Part shown: positions 47,498 to 57,532 of the stretch, piece after piece
Position numbering within the stretch: position 1 is the stretch's first letter
How the letters are laid out: every line of letters starts with the position of its first letter
From: CALIZF01 sp046292445
Lineage (GTDB): Bacteria; Pseudomonadota; Alphaproteobacteria; Rhodobacterales; Rhodobacteraceae
DNA: 64,000 nucleotides
Reading direction: 5' to 3'
NCBI GenBank assembly: GCA_046292445.1
Contig: JBKBQT010000008.1
Coordinates: 1-64,000 of the forward strand
Made by a program: the position numbers and the translations under genes
The notes under the pieces: model-generated
The model's input: only the letters and a program-made list of their open reading frames with translations
Database searches by the model: none
Told to the model about the DNA's origin: nothing

Positions 47498-48040
47498 CTA
47501 GCGCGAGGTGCCCGATGATGCCGTCGCGGTGGTCGGCGTGCCCGACCCGCCGACAAGGAACCCGATGCCGAGAATGCCGAGGCCCGCGATCGCCGGCCCG
47601 GCAATGGGACCGAGCCCGCCGCCCATCGCAGCTGCCGGCGCCGCGGGCGCGATGCAGGACGGCGTGGTGATCTCGACACGCCGGTTGCGCGGCTCGCGGT
47701 CGGGTGTATCGATCAGCGGCTGGGTCTGGCCGACGGCCTCGGTCCGCTGGAACGATCCGACGGTCACCCCGTCGGCGCCCAGTCGCGCGGTGACCGCATC
47801 GACCCGCCGTTGCGACAGCGCAAGGTTGGACGCCGCGCTGCCCACGAGATCGGTGTGGCCCCGCACGATGAGCGGCCCGTTCGGGAACCTCTGCGCGATC
47901 TGGTCGAGGATCCCCGTTGCCTCGGGGGTCAGCACGACCTGGTCGAAGCCGAAATTGAGCGTGTAGACACAGGCCGCCCTGGCCGGAACGGCGGATAGCG
48001 CGGCCAGCATGGCGGCAGATGCAACTGCAATGCGCAGCAT
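47498..48040 (-). CDS. OmpA-family peptidoglycan-associated protein
   Basis: The 180-residue protein has a signal peptide (SAAMLAALSAVPARAACV) and an OmpA C-like domain: VYTLNFGFDQVVLTPEATGI, VRGHTDLVGSAASNLALSQR and the final DREPRNRRVEITTPS, including the peptidoglycan-binding NxxLSxxR-type region. Unusually, the domain is N-terminal and is followed by a Gly/Ala-rich hydrophobic stretch (LGPIAGPAIAGLGILGIGFL) that may be a membrane anchor. It probably links cell wall and membrane. The start is ATG 48040. Confidence 0.85.
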   Translation of the reverse strand: MLRIAVASAAMLAALSAVPARAACVYTLNFGFDQVVLTPEATGILDQIAQRFPNGPLIVRGHTDLVGSAASNLALSQRRVDAVTARLGADGVTVGSFQRTEAVGQTQPLIDTPDREPRNRRVEITTPSCIAPAAPAAAMGGGLGPIAGPAIAGLGILGIGFLVGGSGTPTTATASSGTSR

Positions 48041-48332
48041 TGGGAACCCTTTCTGATCGGAACAGGCCGCGATGGCGCCGGGCATCCGAAGCCCCGCCAC
48101 CGGGCGACATGCGGCCCGGGCCGCACCGCAAACTCTAGGCGCTCCGCCCGCCATCAGGGCCAACCTGGGTTAGCGTCGGTGCAGGGCGGTGGCTGCGGCG
48201 TTCCGCCCCTGCGGATCGTGACGCTGCGCTGCGGTTGACCGGCATTGCTTGCTTGGTCTAGGCACGCGCGACACTATCTTACGCCCCGACACAGGTCCGC
48301 CGTCCCGACCAGCAGCCAGAGGAGCGCCGTCG

Positions 48333-49985
48333 ATGTTCGACACCGTGGAACGCGAGTCGATGGAATACGATGTCGTCATCGTCGGTGGCGGCCCGGCCGG
48401 TCTGTCGGCCGCGATCCGCCTCAAGCAGCTCGACCCCGACCTGTCGGTGGTGCTGATCGAGAAGGGGTCGGAGGTCGGGGCGCATATCCTGTCGGGCGCG
48501 GTGCTCGATCCCTCGGGCCTCGACGCGCTGATCCCCGACTGGCGGGAAAGGGGCGCGCCGGTGACGGTGCCGGTGACCGAGGACCGATTCTACATGCTCG
48601 GCCCGGCCGGTCAGCTGCGCATCCCGAACTGGCCGATGCCGCCGCTGATGTCGAACCACGGCAACTACATCGTCAGCATGGCCAATGTCTGCCGCTGGAT
48701 GGCCGGCGAGGCCGAGGCGCTGGGGGTCGAGATCTTCCCGGGCATGGCCGCCTCCGCACTGGTCTACCGCGAGGACGGATCGGTCAAGGGCGTCGTGGCG
48801 GGCGAGTTCGGGCTCGGCCCCGACCGCGCGCCGGGGCCGAATTACGAGCCGGGGATGGAGCTGCACGGCAAATACGTTCTGCTGGCCGAGGGGGTGCGCG
48901 GGTCGCTGTCCAAGGAGGCGATCGCGCGGTTCGACCTTGCCAAGGGTGTCGAGCCGCAGAAATACGGCCTCGGCATGAAGGAAATCTGGGAGATCGACCC
49001 TGCCAAACACCGCCCCGGCAGCGTGACGCACACGATGGGCTGGCCGCTCGGGTCAAACGCGGGGGGCGGGTCGTTCATCTACCACATCGAGGGCAACCAG
49101 GTCTACGTCGGCTTCGTGGTGCACCTGAACTACGCCAACCCCTATCTCTACCCCTACATGGAGTTCCAGCGGTTCAAGCACCACCCGATGGTGGCCGAGC
49201 TGCTGAAGGGCGGCAAGCGCGTCGCCTATGGCGCGCGCGCGATCACCGAGGGCGGCTGGCAATCGCTGCCGAAGCTGACCTTCCCCGGCGGCGCGCTGCT
49301 CGGCTGTGCGGCGGGGATGGTGAACGTGCCGCGCATCAAGGGCAACCACAATGCGATGCTGTCGGGCAAGGCGGCGGCCGAGGCGGTGCATGCCGCGATC
49401 AAGGCGGGCCGGTCGGGCGACGAGGTGACCGATTACGAAACCGCGGTGCGCAGCGGCCCGATCGCGCGCGACCTCAGGCCCGTGCGCAACGTCAAGCCGC
49501 TGTGGTCGAGGAACGGCCTACTGGCCAGCCTGATCGGCGGCGGGTTCGACATGTGGACCAACAGCCTCATGGGCCTGTCGGTGTTCGGCACGCTGGGGCA
49601 TGGCAAGACCGACGCGGCGGCGACCGGCAAGGCCAGGGACTTCAAGCCGATCGACTATCCCAAACCCGACGGCGTGCTGTCGTTCGACCGGCTGACCAAT
49701 GTCGCCTTCAGCTTCACCAACCACGACCACAGCCAGCCGGCGCATCTGGTGCTGGCGGATGCCGACATCCCGATCAAGGTGAACCTGCCCACCTATGCCG
49801 AACCGGCGCAGCGCTATTGCCCGGCCGGCGTCTACGAGGTGGTGGGGACGGGCGAGGCGGCGCGGTTCCAGATCAACTTCCAGAACTGCGTGCATTGCAA
49901 GACCTGCGACATCAAGGATCCGTCGCAGAACATCACCTGGGTGACGCCGCAGGGGGGCGACGGGCCGAACTACCCGAACATGTGA
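48333..49985 (+). CDS. Electron transfer flavoprotein-ubiquinone oxidoreductase
   Basis: The 550-residue protein has the N-terminal FAD motif DVVIVGGGPAGLSAAIRLKQ, GAVLDPSGLDALIP, GMKEIWEIDP, GWPLGSNAGGGSFIYH, and the C-terminal 4Fe-4S cluster Cys set RYCPAGVYE and NCVHCKTCDIKDPSQNI. It passes electrons from ETF, which accepts them from acyl-CoA dehydrogenases, to ubiquinone at the inner membrane. It therefore serves the acyl-CoA dehydrogenase encoded at 15706-16884 as well as others. The start at 48333 follows AGAGGAGCGCCGTCG. Confidence 0.95.
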   Translation: MFDTVERESMEYDVVIVGGGPAGLSAAIRLKQLDPDLSVVLIEKGSEVGAHILSGAVLDPSGLDALIPDWRERGAPVTVPVTEDRFYMLGPAGQLRIPNWPMPPLMSNHGNYIVSMANVCRWMAGEAEALGVEIFPGMAASALVYREDGSVKGVVAGEFGLGPDRAPGPNYEPGMELHGKYVLLAEGVRGSLSKEAIARFDLAKGVEPQKYGLGMKEIWEIDPAKHRPGSVTHTMGWPLGSNAGGGSFIYHIEGNQVYVGFVVHLNYANPYLYPYMEFQRFKHHPMVAELLKGGKRVAYGARAITEGGWQSLPKLTFPGGALLGCAAGMVNVPRIKGNHNAMLSGKAAAEAVHAAIKAGRSGDEVTDYETAVRSGPIARDLRPVRNVKPLWSRNGLLASLIGGGFDMWTNSLMGLSVFGTLGHGKTDAAATGKARDFKPIDYPKPDGVLSFDRLTNVAFSFTNHDHSQPAHLVLADADIPIKVNLPTYAEPAQRYCPAGVYEVVGTGEAARFQINFQNCVHCKTCDIKDPSQNITWVTPQGGDGPNYPNM

Positions 49986-50063
49986 CCGCAGGCGCGGCAC
50001 CGCGGGCGATTGTCACGGCGCCATGACGGCACTAGCTTGACCGGAAAGAACGGGAGTTCGCCC

Positions 50064-51764
50064 TTGCCTTTCCGCCCCAGCCGCCTCGCCCCGGCGCTGC
50101 TCTTCGCCGCAGCACTGGCCGCGGGCGTGCCCGCCGTTTCCGCCGCCGAGGTTTCCGGCCCCTATCTCGCGGCGCGCACCGCGATCCGGTCGAACGATTT
50201 CGCCGAAGCGGCGGGATATTTCACCCGCGCGCTGGTGCGCGAGCCGGCCAATCCGGCCTTTCTGGAGGGCGCGCTGATCGCGCAGGTCGGGCAGGGGAAT
50301 GTCAAGGCTGCCGTGCCCGTGGCGCGGCGTATCGTGGCGCTCGGCGGGCAGAGCCAGATCGCGCAGATCGTCCTGCTGGTCGATCAGGTGGCGCGCGGCG
50401 AATTCGTGCAGGCGGTGGCCGATCTGGCGGCGGGGCGCCGCCTCGGCCCGCTGCCCGATGCGCTGACCGAGGCCTGGGGCGAGGTCGGGGCGGGCCGCAT
50501 GGCCGAGGCGCTGGTCGCCTTCGACCGGCTCGCGGCCGCGCCGGGTCTGGGCGCCTTCGGGGCGTATCACAAGGCGCTGGCACTGGCGCTTGCCGGCGAT
50601 TTCGAGGGCGCCGATACGGCAATGGCGGCCGATCCGGGCGGGTTTCGGACGACGCGCCGCGGCGCCATCGCCCATGCCCAGATCCTGTCGCAGGCCGAGC
50701 GGTTCGATGCGGCAGCCGCCGCGCTCGAGTCCGTCTTCGGCGACGACCGCGACCCGGAGCTTGACGCGCTCCGCGCCGCCCTTGCCGCCGGCCGCCCGGT
50801 GCCCTTCGATATCGTGCGCAGCCCGGCCGAGGGCTTTGCCGAGGCGTTCTTTTCCCTCGCCGCCGCCTTGCAGGGCGAGGTGAGCAACGATCAGACGCTG
50901 GTCTACATCCGCATGGCCCAGCATCTGCGGCCCGACCATGCGGATGCGAACCTCGTCGCCGGATCGCTGCTTTCTGCGCTCGGCCAGCATGCGCTGGCGA
51001 TCGAGACCTATCGCGCGATCCCGGCATCGAACCCGGCGTTCATGCAGGCCGAAATGGCGCGGGCGCAGGCGCTGTTCGCCGCCGACCGGCGGGACGAGGC
51101 GACGGCCGTGCTGCGGGGGCTTGCCGGCACGCATGGCGGCTATGCGCAGGTCCATATCGCATTCGGCGACATCCTGCGCCGGCAGGATATGTTCGCTGAG
51201 GCGGCGGCGGCCTATGGCCGCGCCATCGACCTGCTCGGCCCGCCAGAGCCGCGGCACTGGTCGCTCTACTATTCGCGCGCCATCGCCTACGAGCGTGCCC
51301 GGGACTGGGACAGGGCCGAGCCCGATTTCCGCAAGGCGCTGGAGCTCAACCCCGATCAGCCGCAGGTGCTGAACTATCTCGGCTATTCCTTCCTCGAGAT
51401 GAACCGCAACATCGAGGAGGCGATGGACATGATCGAGCGGGCCGTGGCCCGCGCCCCGGACGAGGGGCATATCATCGACAGCCTCGCCTGGGGCCTCTAC
51501 CTGCTCGGGCGCTACGACGAGGCGGTCGAGCCGATGGAGCGGGCATCGATCCTGATGCCGGTCGATCCGATCGTGACCGACCATCTGGGCGATATCTACT
51601 GGGCGGTCGGGCGGCGGATCGAGGCGCGGTTCCAATGGCGGCGCGCGCTGTCCTTCGAACCCGATGACGAGCTTGCCGCGCGGATCCGCGCCAAGCTCGA
51701 TCGCGGTCTAGACGCGGTGCTCGAGGCCGAGGGTGCGGTGCCGCTGGCGGCCCGCGGCCAGTGA
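50064..51764 (+). CDS. Exported TPR-repeat protein
   Basis: I place the start at TTG 50064 because CGGGAG lies eight bases before it. This gives 566 residues beginning LPFRPSRLAPALLFAAALAA with a signal peptide cleaved near AVSAAEV. At least six tetratricopeptide repeats follow; the clearest are at the C-terminus (DRAEPDFRKALELNPDQPQV, GYSFLEMNRNIEEAMDMIER, WGLYLLGRYDEAVEPMERAS). It is probably a periplasmic or outer-membrane-associated scaffold. It overlaps ispE by four bases, a pairing I recall as common in this group. Confidence 0.85.
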   Translation: MPFRPSRLAPALLFAAALAAGVPAVSAAEVSGPYLAARTAIRSNDFAEAAGYFTRALVREPANPAFLEGALIAQVGQGNVKAAVPVARRIVALGGQSQIAQIVLLVDQVARGEFVQAVADLAAGRRLGPLPDALTEAWGEVGAGRMAEALVAFDRLAAAPGLGAFGAYHKALALALAGDFEGADTAMAADPGGFRTTRRGAIAHAQILSQAERFDAAAAALESVFGDDRDPELDALRAALAAGRPVPFDIVRSPAEGFAEAFFSLAAALQGEVSNDQTLVYIRMAQHLRPDHADANLVAGSLLSALGQHALAIETYRAIPASNPAFMQAEMARAQALFAADRRDEATAVLRGLAGTHGGYAQVHIAFGDILRRQDMFAEAAAAYGRAIDLLGPPEPRHWSLYYSRAIAYERARDWDRAEPDFRKALELNPDQPQVLNYLGYSFLEMNRNIEEAMDMIERAVARAPDEGHIIDSLAWGLYLLGRYDEAVEPMERASILMPVDPIVTDHLGDIYWAVGRRIEARFQWRRALSFEPDDELAARIRAKLDRGLDAVLEAEGAVPLAARGQ

Positions 51765-52675
51765 GCGGGCCGGCATCGGGCGATTCCGGCGCCGCGGCGC
51801 CGGGCGCAGCGGATGCTACACGCACACCCGTTCGGGCGCCGGACCCCGGTTTCGCCCCGGCCAAGGTCAACCTCGCGCTGCACGTCACCGGGCGGCGCTC
51901 TGACGGGTATCACCTGCTCGACAGCCTTGCGGCCTTTGCCGATATCGGCGACCGGGTTTCGGCGGTGCCCGCGCCGGTGGCAACCCTGACCGTGACCGGA
52001 CCCGAGGCGGCGGGCGTGCCGACCGGGGCGGACAACCTCGTGCTGCGGGCTGCCGCTGCGTTCGGTGCGGCGCGGGGGGCGGCGATGACGCTCGACAAGC
52101 ATCTGCCGGCCGCCTCGGGCATCGGCGGCGGGTCGGCGGATGCGGCTGCGGCGCTCCGGGTGCTGGCGGCGCTGCACGGCGCAGCCCTGCCCGGCCCGGC
52201 GGCCGTGCTGGCGCTGGGGGCCGACGTGCCGGTGTGCCTTGCCGGGGTCACGGCGCGGATGGGCGGGATCGGCGAGGTGCTGTCGCCCTGCCCGCCGCTG
52301 CCGCCGGTCTGGGCCGTTCTGGCCAATCCGCGCATGTCGGTGCGGACGCCGGCGGTCTTTGCCGCGCTGGACTGCCGCGACAACCCCGCGATGTCGCCCG
52401 ACCTGCCGCGCTGGCGCGATGCTGCTGCGCTGTCCGCGTGGCTGCGCGGGATGCGCAACGATCTCGAGCCGCCGGCCCGCGCCGTCTGCCCGGCCATCGG
52501 CGGCGTGCTCGCGGCGCTCGCGGCCCTGCCGGGCGCGCTGCTGGCGCGGATGTCGGGGTCGGGCGCGACCTGCTTTGCGCTGTTCGCTGCCCCGCAGCCG
52601 GCCGCCGCCGCCGCCGCCGCGCTTGCCGCGGCGCATCCGGGCTGGTGGGTCCGGCCCTGCCGTCTCGGGCCCTGA
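51761..52675 (+). CDS. ispE: 4-diphosphocytidyl-2-C-methyl-D-erythritol kinase
   Basis: This 304-residue GHMP kinase has the PAKVNLALHVTGRRSDGYHL N-terminal motif, the ATP loop KHLPAASGIGGGSADAAAAL, and the C-terminal MSGSGATCFALFA. IspE phosphorylates CDP-methylerythritol in the MEP isoprenoid pathway, which feeds the polyprenyl synthase at 39274. Its GTG start overlaps the upstream TGA (GTGA). The first 30 residues are Ala/Pro-rich and outside the family core. Confidence 0.93.
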   Translation: MSGPASGDSGAAAPGAADATRTPVRAPDPGFAPAKVNLALHVTGRRSDGYHLLDSLAAFADIGDRVSAVPAPVATLTVTGPEAAGVPTGADNLVLRAAAAFGAARGAAMTLDKHLPAASGIGGGSADAAAALRVLAALHGAALPGPAAVLALGADVPVCLAGVTARMGGIGEVLSPCPPLPPVWAVLANPRMSVRTPAVFAALDCRDNPAMSPDLPRWRDAAALSAWLRGMRNDLEPPARAVCPAIGGVLAALAALPGALLARMSGSGATCFALFAAPQPAAAAAAALAAAHPGWWVRPCRLGP

Positions 52676-52712
52676 CGCCGCGGGCCCTGACACCGTCGGG
52701 CGTCCCGCCGCG

Positions 52713-53267
52713 TCAGGCCCGGCCGGCGGTGGCCGAAAGGCTCAGCGCATCGACCCCGAGCAGCGCCAGCGCGCGCTCCCACTTGGCCCCGTCGTCGGCG
52801 CCGAAGACCAGCGCGGCAGGCGCATCGCAGGTCAGCCAGTCGTTGCGCAGGATCTCGGCCTCGAGCTGCCCCGGCCCCCAGCCGGCATAGCCGAGCGCGA
52901 AGAGCGCAAGGCTCGGCCCCTGTCCGCGCGCCAGCGCCTCGAGCACGTCGAGCGTCGCGGTCAGGCCAAGGCCCGCACCAGTCCGCATCGTGGTGCTGCC
53001 GGCCGTGTAGTCGGCCGAATGCAGCACGAAGCCGCGCCCGGGTTCCACCGGCCCGCCATAACGCACCGCCAAGGGGCGCATGTCCGACGTCGGCGCGATG
53101 TTCACCCGGTCGAGCAGCGCGCGAAAGGTGATCTCGGGCAGGGGTCGGTTGACGATCAGCCCCATCGTGCCCTCGGGCGAATGGGCGCAGAGGAACACGA
53201 GGCTTTTCTCGAACCGCGGGTCGGCCAGACCCGGCATGGCGATCAGGCACTTGCCGCTGAGGTCCAC
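52713..53267 (-). CDS. yqgE: YqgE/AlgH-family protein
   Basis: The 184-residue protein begins MDLSGKCLIAMPGLADPRFE and contains SLVFLCAHSPEGTMGLIVNR, YGGPVEPGRGFVLHSADY and FALGYAGWGPGQLEAEI, all typical of YqgE/AlgH (UPF0301). The function of the family is not established. It starts 130 bp from the divergent DsbD-domain gene, and that gap must contain both promoters. Confidence 0.93.
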   Translation of the reverse strand: MDLSGKCLIAMPGLADPRFEKSLVFLCAHSPEGTMGLIVNRPLPEITFRALLDRVNIAPTSDMRPLAVRYGGPVEPGRGFVLHSADYTAGSTTMRTGAGLGLTATLDVLEALARGQGPSLALFALGYAGWGPGQLEAEILRNDWLTCDAPAALVFGADDGAKWERALALLGVDALSLSATAGRA

Positions 53268-53397
53268 GATCGTTCCTTTCCGCTGGCACCCGCCGGGCGC
53301 AGACTGGACGTTGCGCCGCGGGCGTTCAAGCGACGCTCACCGGCCTATCGCCGGAATGTGACTTTCCACGGACGCGCCGGCGCGTCTAGGTCGGGGA

Positions 53398-54192
53398 ATG
53401 CTCCGCGCCCTTGCCCTTGCCGCCGCGCTCCTCGCTTCCGCCGCCCGTGCCGAGGGCACGGCGGGCATTGTTTCCGCCGAACTCCTGCCCGGCTGGCGGG
53501 GGGCGGACGGGGCGCATGTGACCGCGCTGCGCCTGACGCTGGCACCGGGGTGGAAAACCTACTGGCGCGCGCCGGGTGCGGCCGGCATTCCGCCGCTGTT
53601 CGACTGGGCAGGCTCGCGCAATGTGCGCGCGGTGCACCTGCACTGGCCGCGGCCCAAGCTGTTCATGCTCGGCGGGCTACGCACGCTCGGCTATGCGCGG
53701 GAACTGGTGTTGCCGATGCAGGTGGTGCCCGAACGGCCGGGGGCACCGATCCACCTTGCCGCCGCGGTGGATCTCGGGGTGTGCCGCGACATCTGCGTGC
53801 CGGCGACCGTCATGGTGCGTGCCGACCTGACGGCGCCAGGCGCGCCCGATGCGGCGATCGGCGCGGCGCTGGCGGCGCGGCCCGAAACGGCGGCCGAGGC
53901 GGGCGTGCGCGGCCACGGCTGCCGTGTGGCGGCAACGCCGGAGGGGCTGCGCGTGACGGCCGAGGTCGAGGTGGCATCGCTCGGGCCGGGCGAGATGGTG
54001 GTGATCGAGACGGCCGACACCGCGCTCTGGGTCAGCGAGACGCACAGCGAACGGCGCGGCGGGCGTGTGACGGCGGTGGCCGACATCGTGCCGCTCGGCG
54101 GCGGGCCGGTCGCGCTCGACCGGCGCGGGCTGACGATCACGCTGCTGTCCGAGGGGCGCGCAGTCGAGCTTTCGGGCTGCCCCGCCCGCTGA
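53398..54192 (+). CDS. Exported protein with DsbD N-terminal-like domain
   Basis: The 264-residue protein has a signal peptide (MLRALALAAALLASAARAEG) and a domain related to the N-terminal thiol-accepting part of DsbD: LTLAPGWKTYWRAPGAAGIP, FDWAGSRNVRAVHLHWPRP, LPMQVVPERPGAPIHLAAAV and DLGVCRDICVPA with the C-x3-C pair of Cys. It lacks the membrane and thioredoxin domains of full DsbD, so it stands alone as a periplasmic thiol-disulfide protein. Its end overlaps the convergent RND permease gene by 56 bp. Confidence 0.8.
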   Translation: MLRALALAAALLASAARAEGTAGIVSAELLPGWRGADGAHVTALRLTLAPGWKTYWRAPGAAGIPPLFDWAGSRNVRAVHLHWPRPKLFMLGGLRTLGYARELVLPMQVVPERPGAPIHLAAAVDLGVCRDICVPATVMVRADLTAPGAPDAAIGAALAARPETAAEAGVRGHGCRVAATPEGLRVTAEVEVASLGPGEMVVIETADTALWVSETHSERRGGRVTAVADIVPLGGGPVALDRRGLTITLLSEGRAVELSGCPAR

Positions 54193-57100
54193 TCGCGACC
54201 AGCGCCGCCGCCAGAACGGCAACAACGGCGGCGCCGCCGACGAACAGCACGAAGGCACCCGGAACGCCCGCGAGCCCCAGCCCGGCGAGCGGCGCCGGCA
54301 GGGCGCCGGTCATCAGCGCCGCGCCCATCGTCGCCGCGAACCACAGCGCCATCAGCGCCGCCGCGCCGGTCACGACCCGCCCGCCCCGGCGCCCGAAGCT
54401 GCGCCGAAGCGACGCGAAGGCCCGCCCCGTGTCATTCTGCACCGCCATCAGCGCCGGCACGACGACCAGCACGAGTGCCATCCCGAAGCCGAGGCCGTAG
54501 ACCAGCGTGATGACCGTCGGCTTGAGGAACTGCGCCTGCGTCGAACTTTCGTAGAGCAGCGGCGCCAGCCCCAGCACCGTGGTCAGCGTCGTCAGCGTCA
54601 CCGCCCGCAGGCGATCCGCCGCACCGTCGATGATGGCCGGGAACAGCGCCCGGCTGCGTGCCTTTTCGTCCACCGCCGTGACGAGCACGATGGAATCGTT
54701 GATGATGATCCCGGTCATCCCGATCAGCCCGATCACCGCGAACATCGACAGTGGCAGGCCCCAGACCTGATGCCCCCAGACCGCCCCGACAAGGCCGAAG
54801 GGGATGACCGACATCACCACCAGCGGCCGCGTCCAGCTGCCGAAAATCCACGCCAGGGCGAGGTAGATGCCGATCAGGCAAAGGACGAGGCCGGTCAGCG
54901 CATCGCGCAGGAAATCGTTCTCCTGCTCGGCAAGGCCGGTCAGCCGCCAGGTGATGCCGTGGTCCTCGGCCACCTGCGGCAGGATCGCGGTGCGCAGCGC
55001 ATCCTGCACCGCCTCGGCCGCGCCGGGGTCGTCCTCGGCCACATCGCCCGTCACCGTGACCACGCGCAGCCCGTTCTCGCGCCGCACCGTGGCAAAGGCC
55101 GACCGCACTTCGACCGTCACGATGTCGGCTAGCGGAACCATGGCCCCGCCCGGCGCGCGCAGCACCGCGCGGTCGAGGAAGTCGCCCCCCCGCTCGGCCC
55201 GCGGAAGCTCCACCCGGATGGTCGCCGAGCGCAGCGATTCGGGATACGTCGCCGCCTCGATCCCCGACAGCCGCTCGCGCACCAGCCGCCCGACCGCCTC
55301 GACGGTGAACCCCAGCGCCTCGCCCTGCGGGGTCAGGCGCAGGATCATTTCATCCTTGCCCCAGGCCATCGTATCCTCGAGCCCCGAGACCTGCGGGAAC
55401 GCCGCCAGCGCGGTCTTGACCGCCTCGGCCGCGTCCTTGAGCGCAAGCGCATCGGGACCGGTCATCTGCACCGATAGCGCATCGCCCCCCGGCCCCGACC
55501 GCCAGCCGCGAAAGCTCAGCTCTTCGAGCCGGGGATGCGGGCGCACCTCGGCCTGCACATCGGCAAGAAAGGCGAAGGCGGAATAGGGGCGCCGGTCCGG
55601 GTCGATCAGTTCGATCGAAACCGACCCGACCTGATCGGCCTCCTTGGTCTCGGCCCCCTGGATCAGCCGCCCGGCACTGCCGCCGAGCTGGCCGAGCACG
55701 AAGGACAGCGGGTTCACCCCATGCTCTGCCTCATAGCGGGCCGCCACCGCATCGGTGGCGCGCTGGATCTCGCGCATCATGGCCAGCGTGTCGTCGCGCG
55801 TCGCGCCCGGCAGCATGGTAAAACTGCCGGTGACCGATCCCTGCTCGGGCGCGTTGAAGAACCGCCAGCCGACATCGCCGCGCAGGATCAGCGAAACCTG
55901 CGTCGCCAGCGCCAGCACCGCCAGCGCAAGGACGGCATAGCGGGCCCGCACCACCAGCGCCATCAAGGGCCGGAACGCCGCCTCGCGCAGCCACTCGAAG
56001 CCGCGGTTGACCTGCCGCGAGGGCCAGTCGTACCAGCGTTCCCGCGCGCCCGCCGCAAGGGCATGCGCCATATGGTTGGGCAGGATCAGGAAACATTCGA
56101 TCAGGCTGGCGATCAGCACCGCGATGACGGTGTAGGGGATCGCCGCCACCAGATCGCCGAACCGCCCCGAGATGGCGAACATCGCAAGGAACGCCAGCAC
56201 CGTCGTCACCGTCGAGGCAAAGACGGGCGAAAGCATCCGCCGCGCCCCGTTCTCGGCCGCGAGCACCGGATGCTCGCCGAGGGCGCGGTGGCGGTGGTCG
56301 GCATGTTCGGCCACGACGATGGCATCGTCCACCACGATCCCCAGCGTGATGATGAGCGCGAAGAGCGACATCATGTTGATCGTCAGCCCGCCCAGATACA
56401 TCGCCGCGACCGCGCCCGCCATCGCCACCGGGATGCCCGCCGCCACCCAGAACGCCGTGCGCGCATTGAGAAACATGAACAACAGCAGCACCACGAGGCC
56501 GAGGCCCATCACCCCGTTGTCGATCAGCAGCGACAGGCGGTCCGAGATTTCCTCGGCCCTCGTGCGGATCAGCGCGATCGTCACCCCCTCGGGGAGCGTC
56601 GGCTGCATCGCCGCGGCGATCGCCGCGACCTCACCTTGCATCTTGATCGCATCGCCCGTATCGGCGCGGTCCACCCGGATCACCATCGCGGGCGCATCGC
56701 CGACGAAGGACGCATCCGCCCGGTCCGCCCCCTCGGCCCGGATCGAGGCGACATCGCCCAGCGTCAGCGTCGCGCCATCGGACCCGCGGCGCAGCACGAT
56801 CGCCGCGAGCGCGGCCGGATCGCGCCGCTCGACCCCCATGCGCACCTGCGCGGTGCCGCCCGCGACCGATCCGGCGGGCGATGTGCGCACCTCGGCCGCG
56901 ATGGCGCCGGCGATCTCGCGCAGGGTGACGTTGTGCCGGATCAACGCGACGGTCGGCACCTCGACCACCGTTTCGGGCGCGGCGAGGCCGCTGATCGTCG
57001 TCCGGGTGATCCCCGCGGCGTAGAGGCGGCCGACGAATTCGTCGGCAAAGCGGCCAAGCTGATCGACCCCGACGGGCCCCGTGACCACCACATCCGTCAC

Positions 57101-57529
57101 CCGGTCGCGCCAGGCGCCGCGGCGCACCACCGGATCCTCGGCATCCTCGGGCAGGTTGCGCACCGCATCGACCGCCGCCTGCACATCCTCGGCGCCCCGG
57201 CCCATGTCCCAGCCCGGCTCGAATTCGAGCGTGATCGTCGCCGACCCCTCGCGCGCGCGAGCGGTGGATCTGGCCACGCCATCGACGACCAGCAGCGCAG
57301 GCTCGAGCAGCTGCACCACCCCGCGGTCCACATCCTCGGCCCCCGCGCCGGGCCACGGCACCGTCACGGTGACGTTCTGCACGATGATGTCGGGAAAGAA
57401 CTGCGCCCGGATTCGCAGGCCCGCCGCGATGCCGGCGACGACCATCAGCACCAAGAGCAGGTTGGCCAGCGTCGGGTGCCGGGCAAAGACCGACAGGATG
57501 CCCCGGCCGGGCGGCAGATGCGCCGCCAT
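54137..57529 (-). CDS. RND-family efflux permease
   Basis: This 1130-residue protein is an HAE1-type RND pump. It has an N-terminal helix, two large periplasmic loops and 12 membrane segments. Motifs include FFPDIIVQNVTVTVPWPGAG, GLVVLLLFMFLNARTAFWVA, the TM4 GIVVDDAIVVAEHADHRHRA with its proton-relay Asp pair, and the second-half GMTGIIINDSIVLVTAVDEK. It exports drugs or other hydrophobic compounds with the adaptor encoded just upstream. No outer-membrane channel gene is nearby. Confidence 0.92.
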   Translation of the reverse strand: MAAHLPPGRGILSVFARHPTLANLLLVLMVVAGIAAGLRIRAQFFPDIIVQNVTVTVPWPGAGAEDVDRGVVQLLEPALLVVDGVARSTARAREGSATITLEFEPGWDMGRGAEDVQAAVDAVRNLPEDAEDPVVRRGAWRDRVTDVVVTGPVGVDQLGRFADEFVGRLYAAGITRTTISGLAAPETVVEVPTVALIRHNVTLREIAGAIAAEVRTSPAGSVAGGTAQVRMGVERRDPAALAAIVLRRGSDGATLTLGDVASIRAEGADRADASFVGDAPAMVIRVDRADTGDAIKMQGEVAAIAAAMQPTLPEGVTIALIRTRAEEISDRLSLLIDNGVMGLGLVVLLLFMFLNARTAFWVAAGIPVAMAGAVAAMYLGGLTINMMSLFALIITLGIVVDDAIVVAEHADHRHRALGEHPVLAAENGARRMLSPVFASTVTTVLAFLAMFAISGRFGDLVAAIPYTVIAVLIASLIECFLILPNHMAHALAAGARERWYDWPSRQVNRGFEWLREAAFRPLMALVVRARYAVLALAVLALATQVSLILRGDVGWRFFNAPEQGSVTGSFTMLPGATRDDTLAMMREIQRATDAVAARYEAEHGVNPLSFVLGQLGGSAGRLIQGAETKEADQVGSVSIELIDPDRRPYSAFAFLADVQAEVRPHPRLEELSFRGWRSGPGGDALSVQMTGPDALALKDAAEAVKTALAAFPQVSGLEDTMAWGKDEMILRLTPQGEALGFTVEAVGRLVRERLSGIEAATYPESLRSATIRVELPRAERGGDFLDRAVLRAPGGAMVPLADIVTVEVRSAFATVRRENGLRVVTVTGDVAEDDPGAAEAVQDALRTAILPQVAEDHGITWRLTGLAEQENDFLRDALTGLVLCLIGIYLALAWIFGSWTRPLVVMSVIPFGLVGAVWGHQVWGLPLSMFAVIGLIGMTGIIINDSIVLVTAVDEKARSRALFPAIIDGAADRLRAVTLTTLTTVLGLAPLLYESSTQAQFLKPTVITLVYGLGFGMALVLVVVPALMAVQNDTGRAFASLRRSFGRRGGRVVTGAAALMALWFAATMGAALMTGALPAPLAGLGLAGVPGAFVLFVGGAAVVAVLAAALVAISGRGSPKARLRAPRTAA

Positions 57530-57532
57530 GCC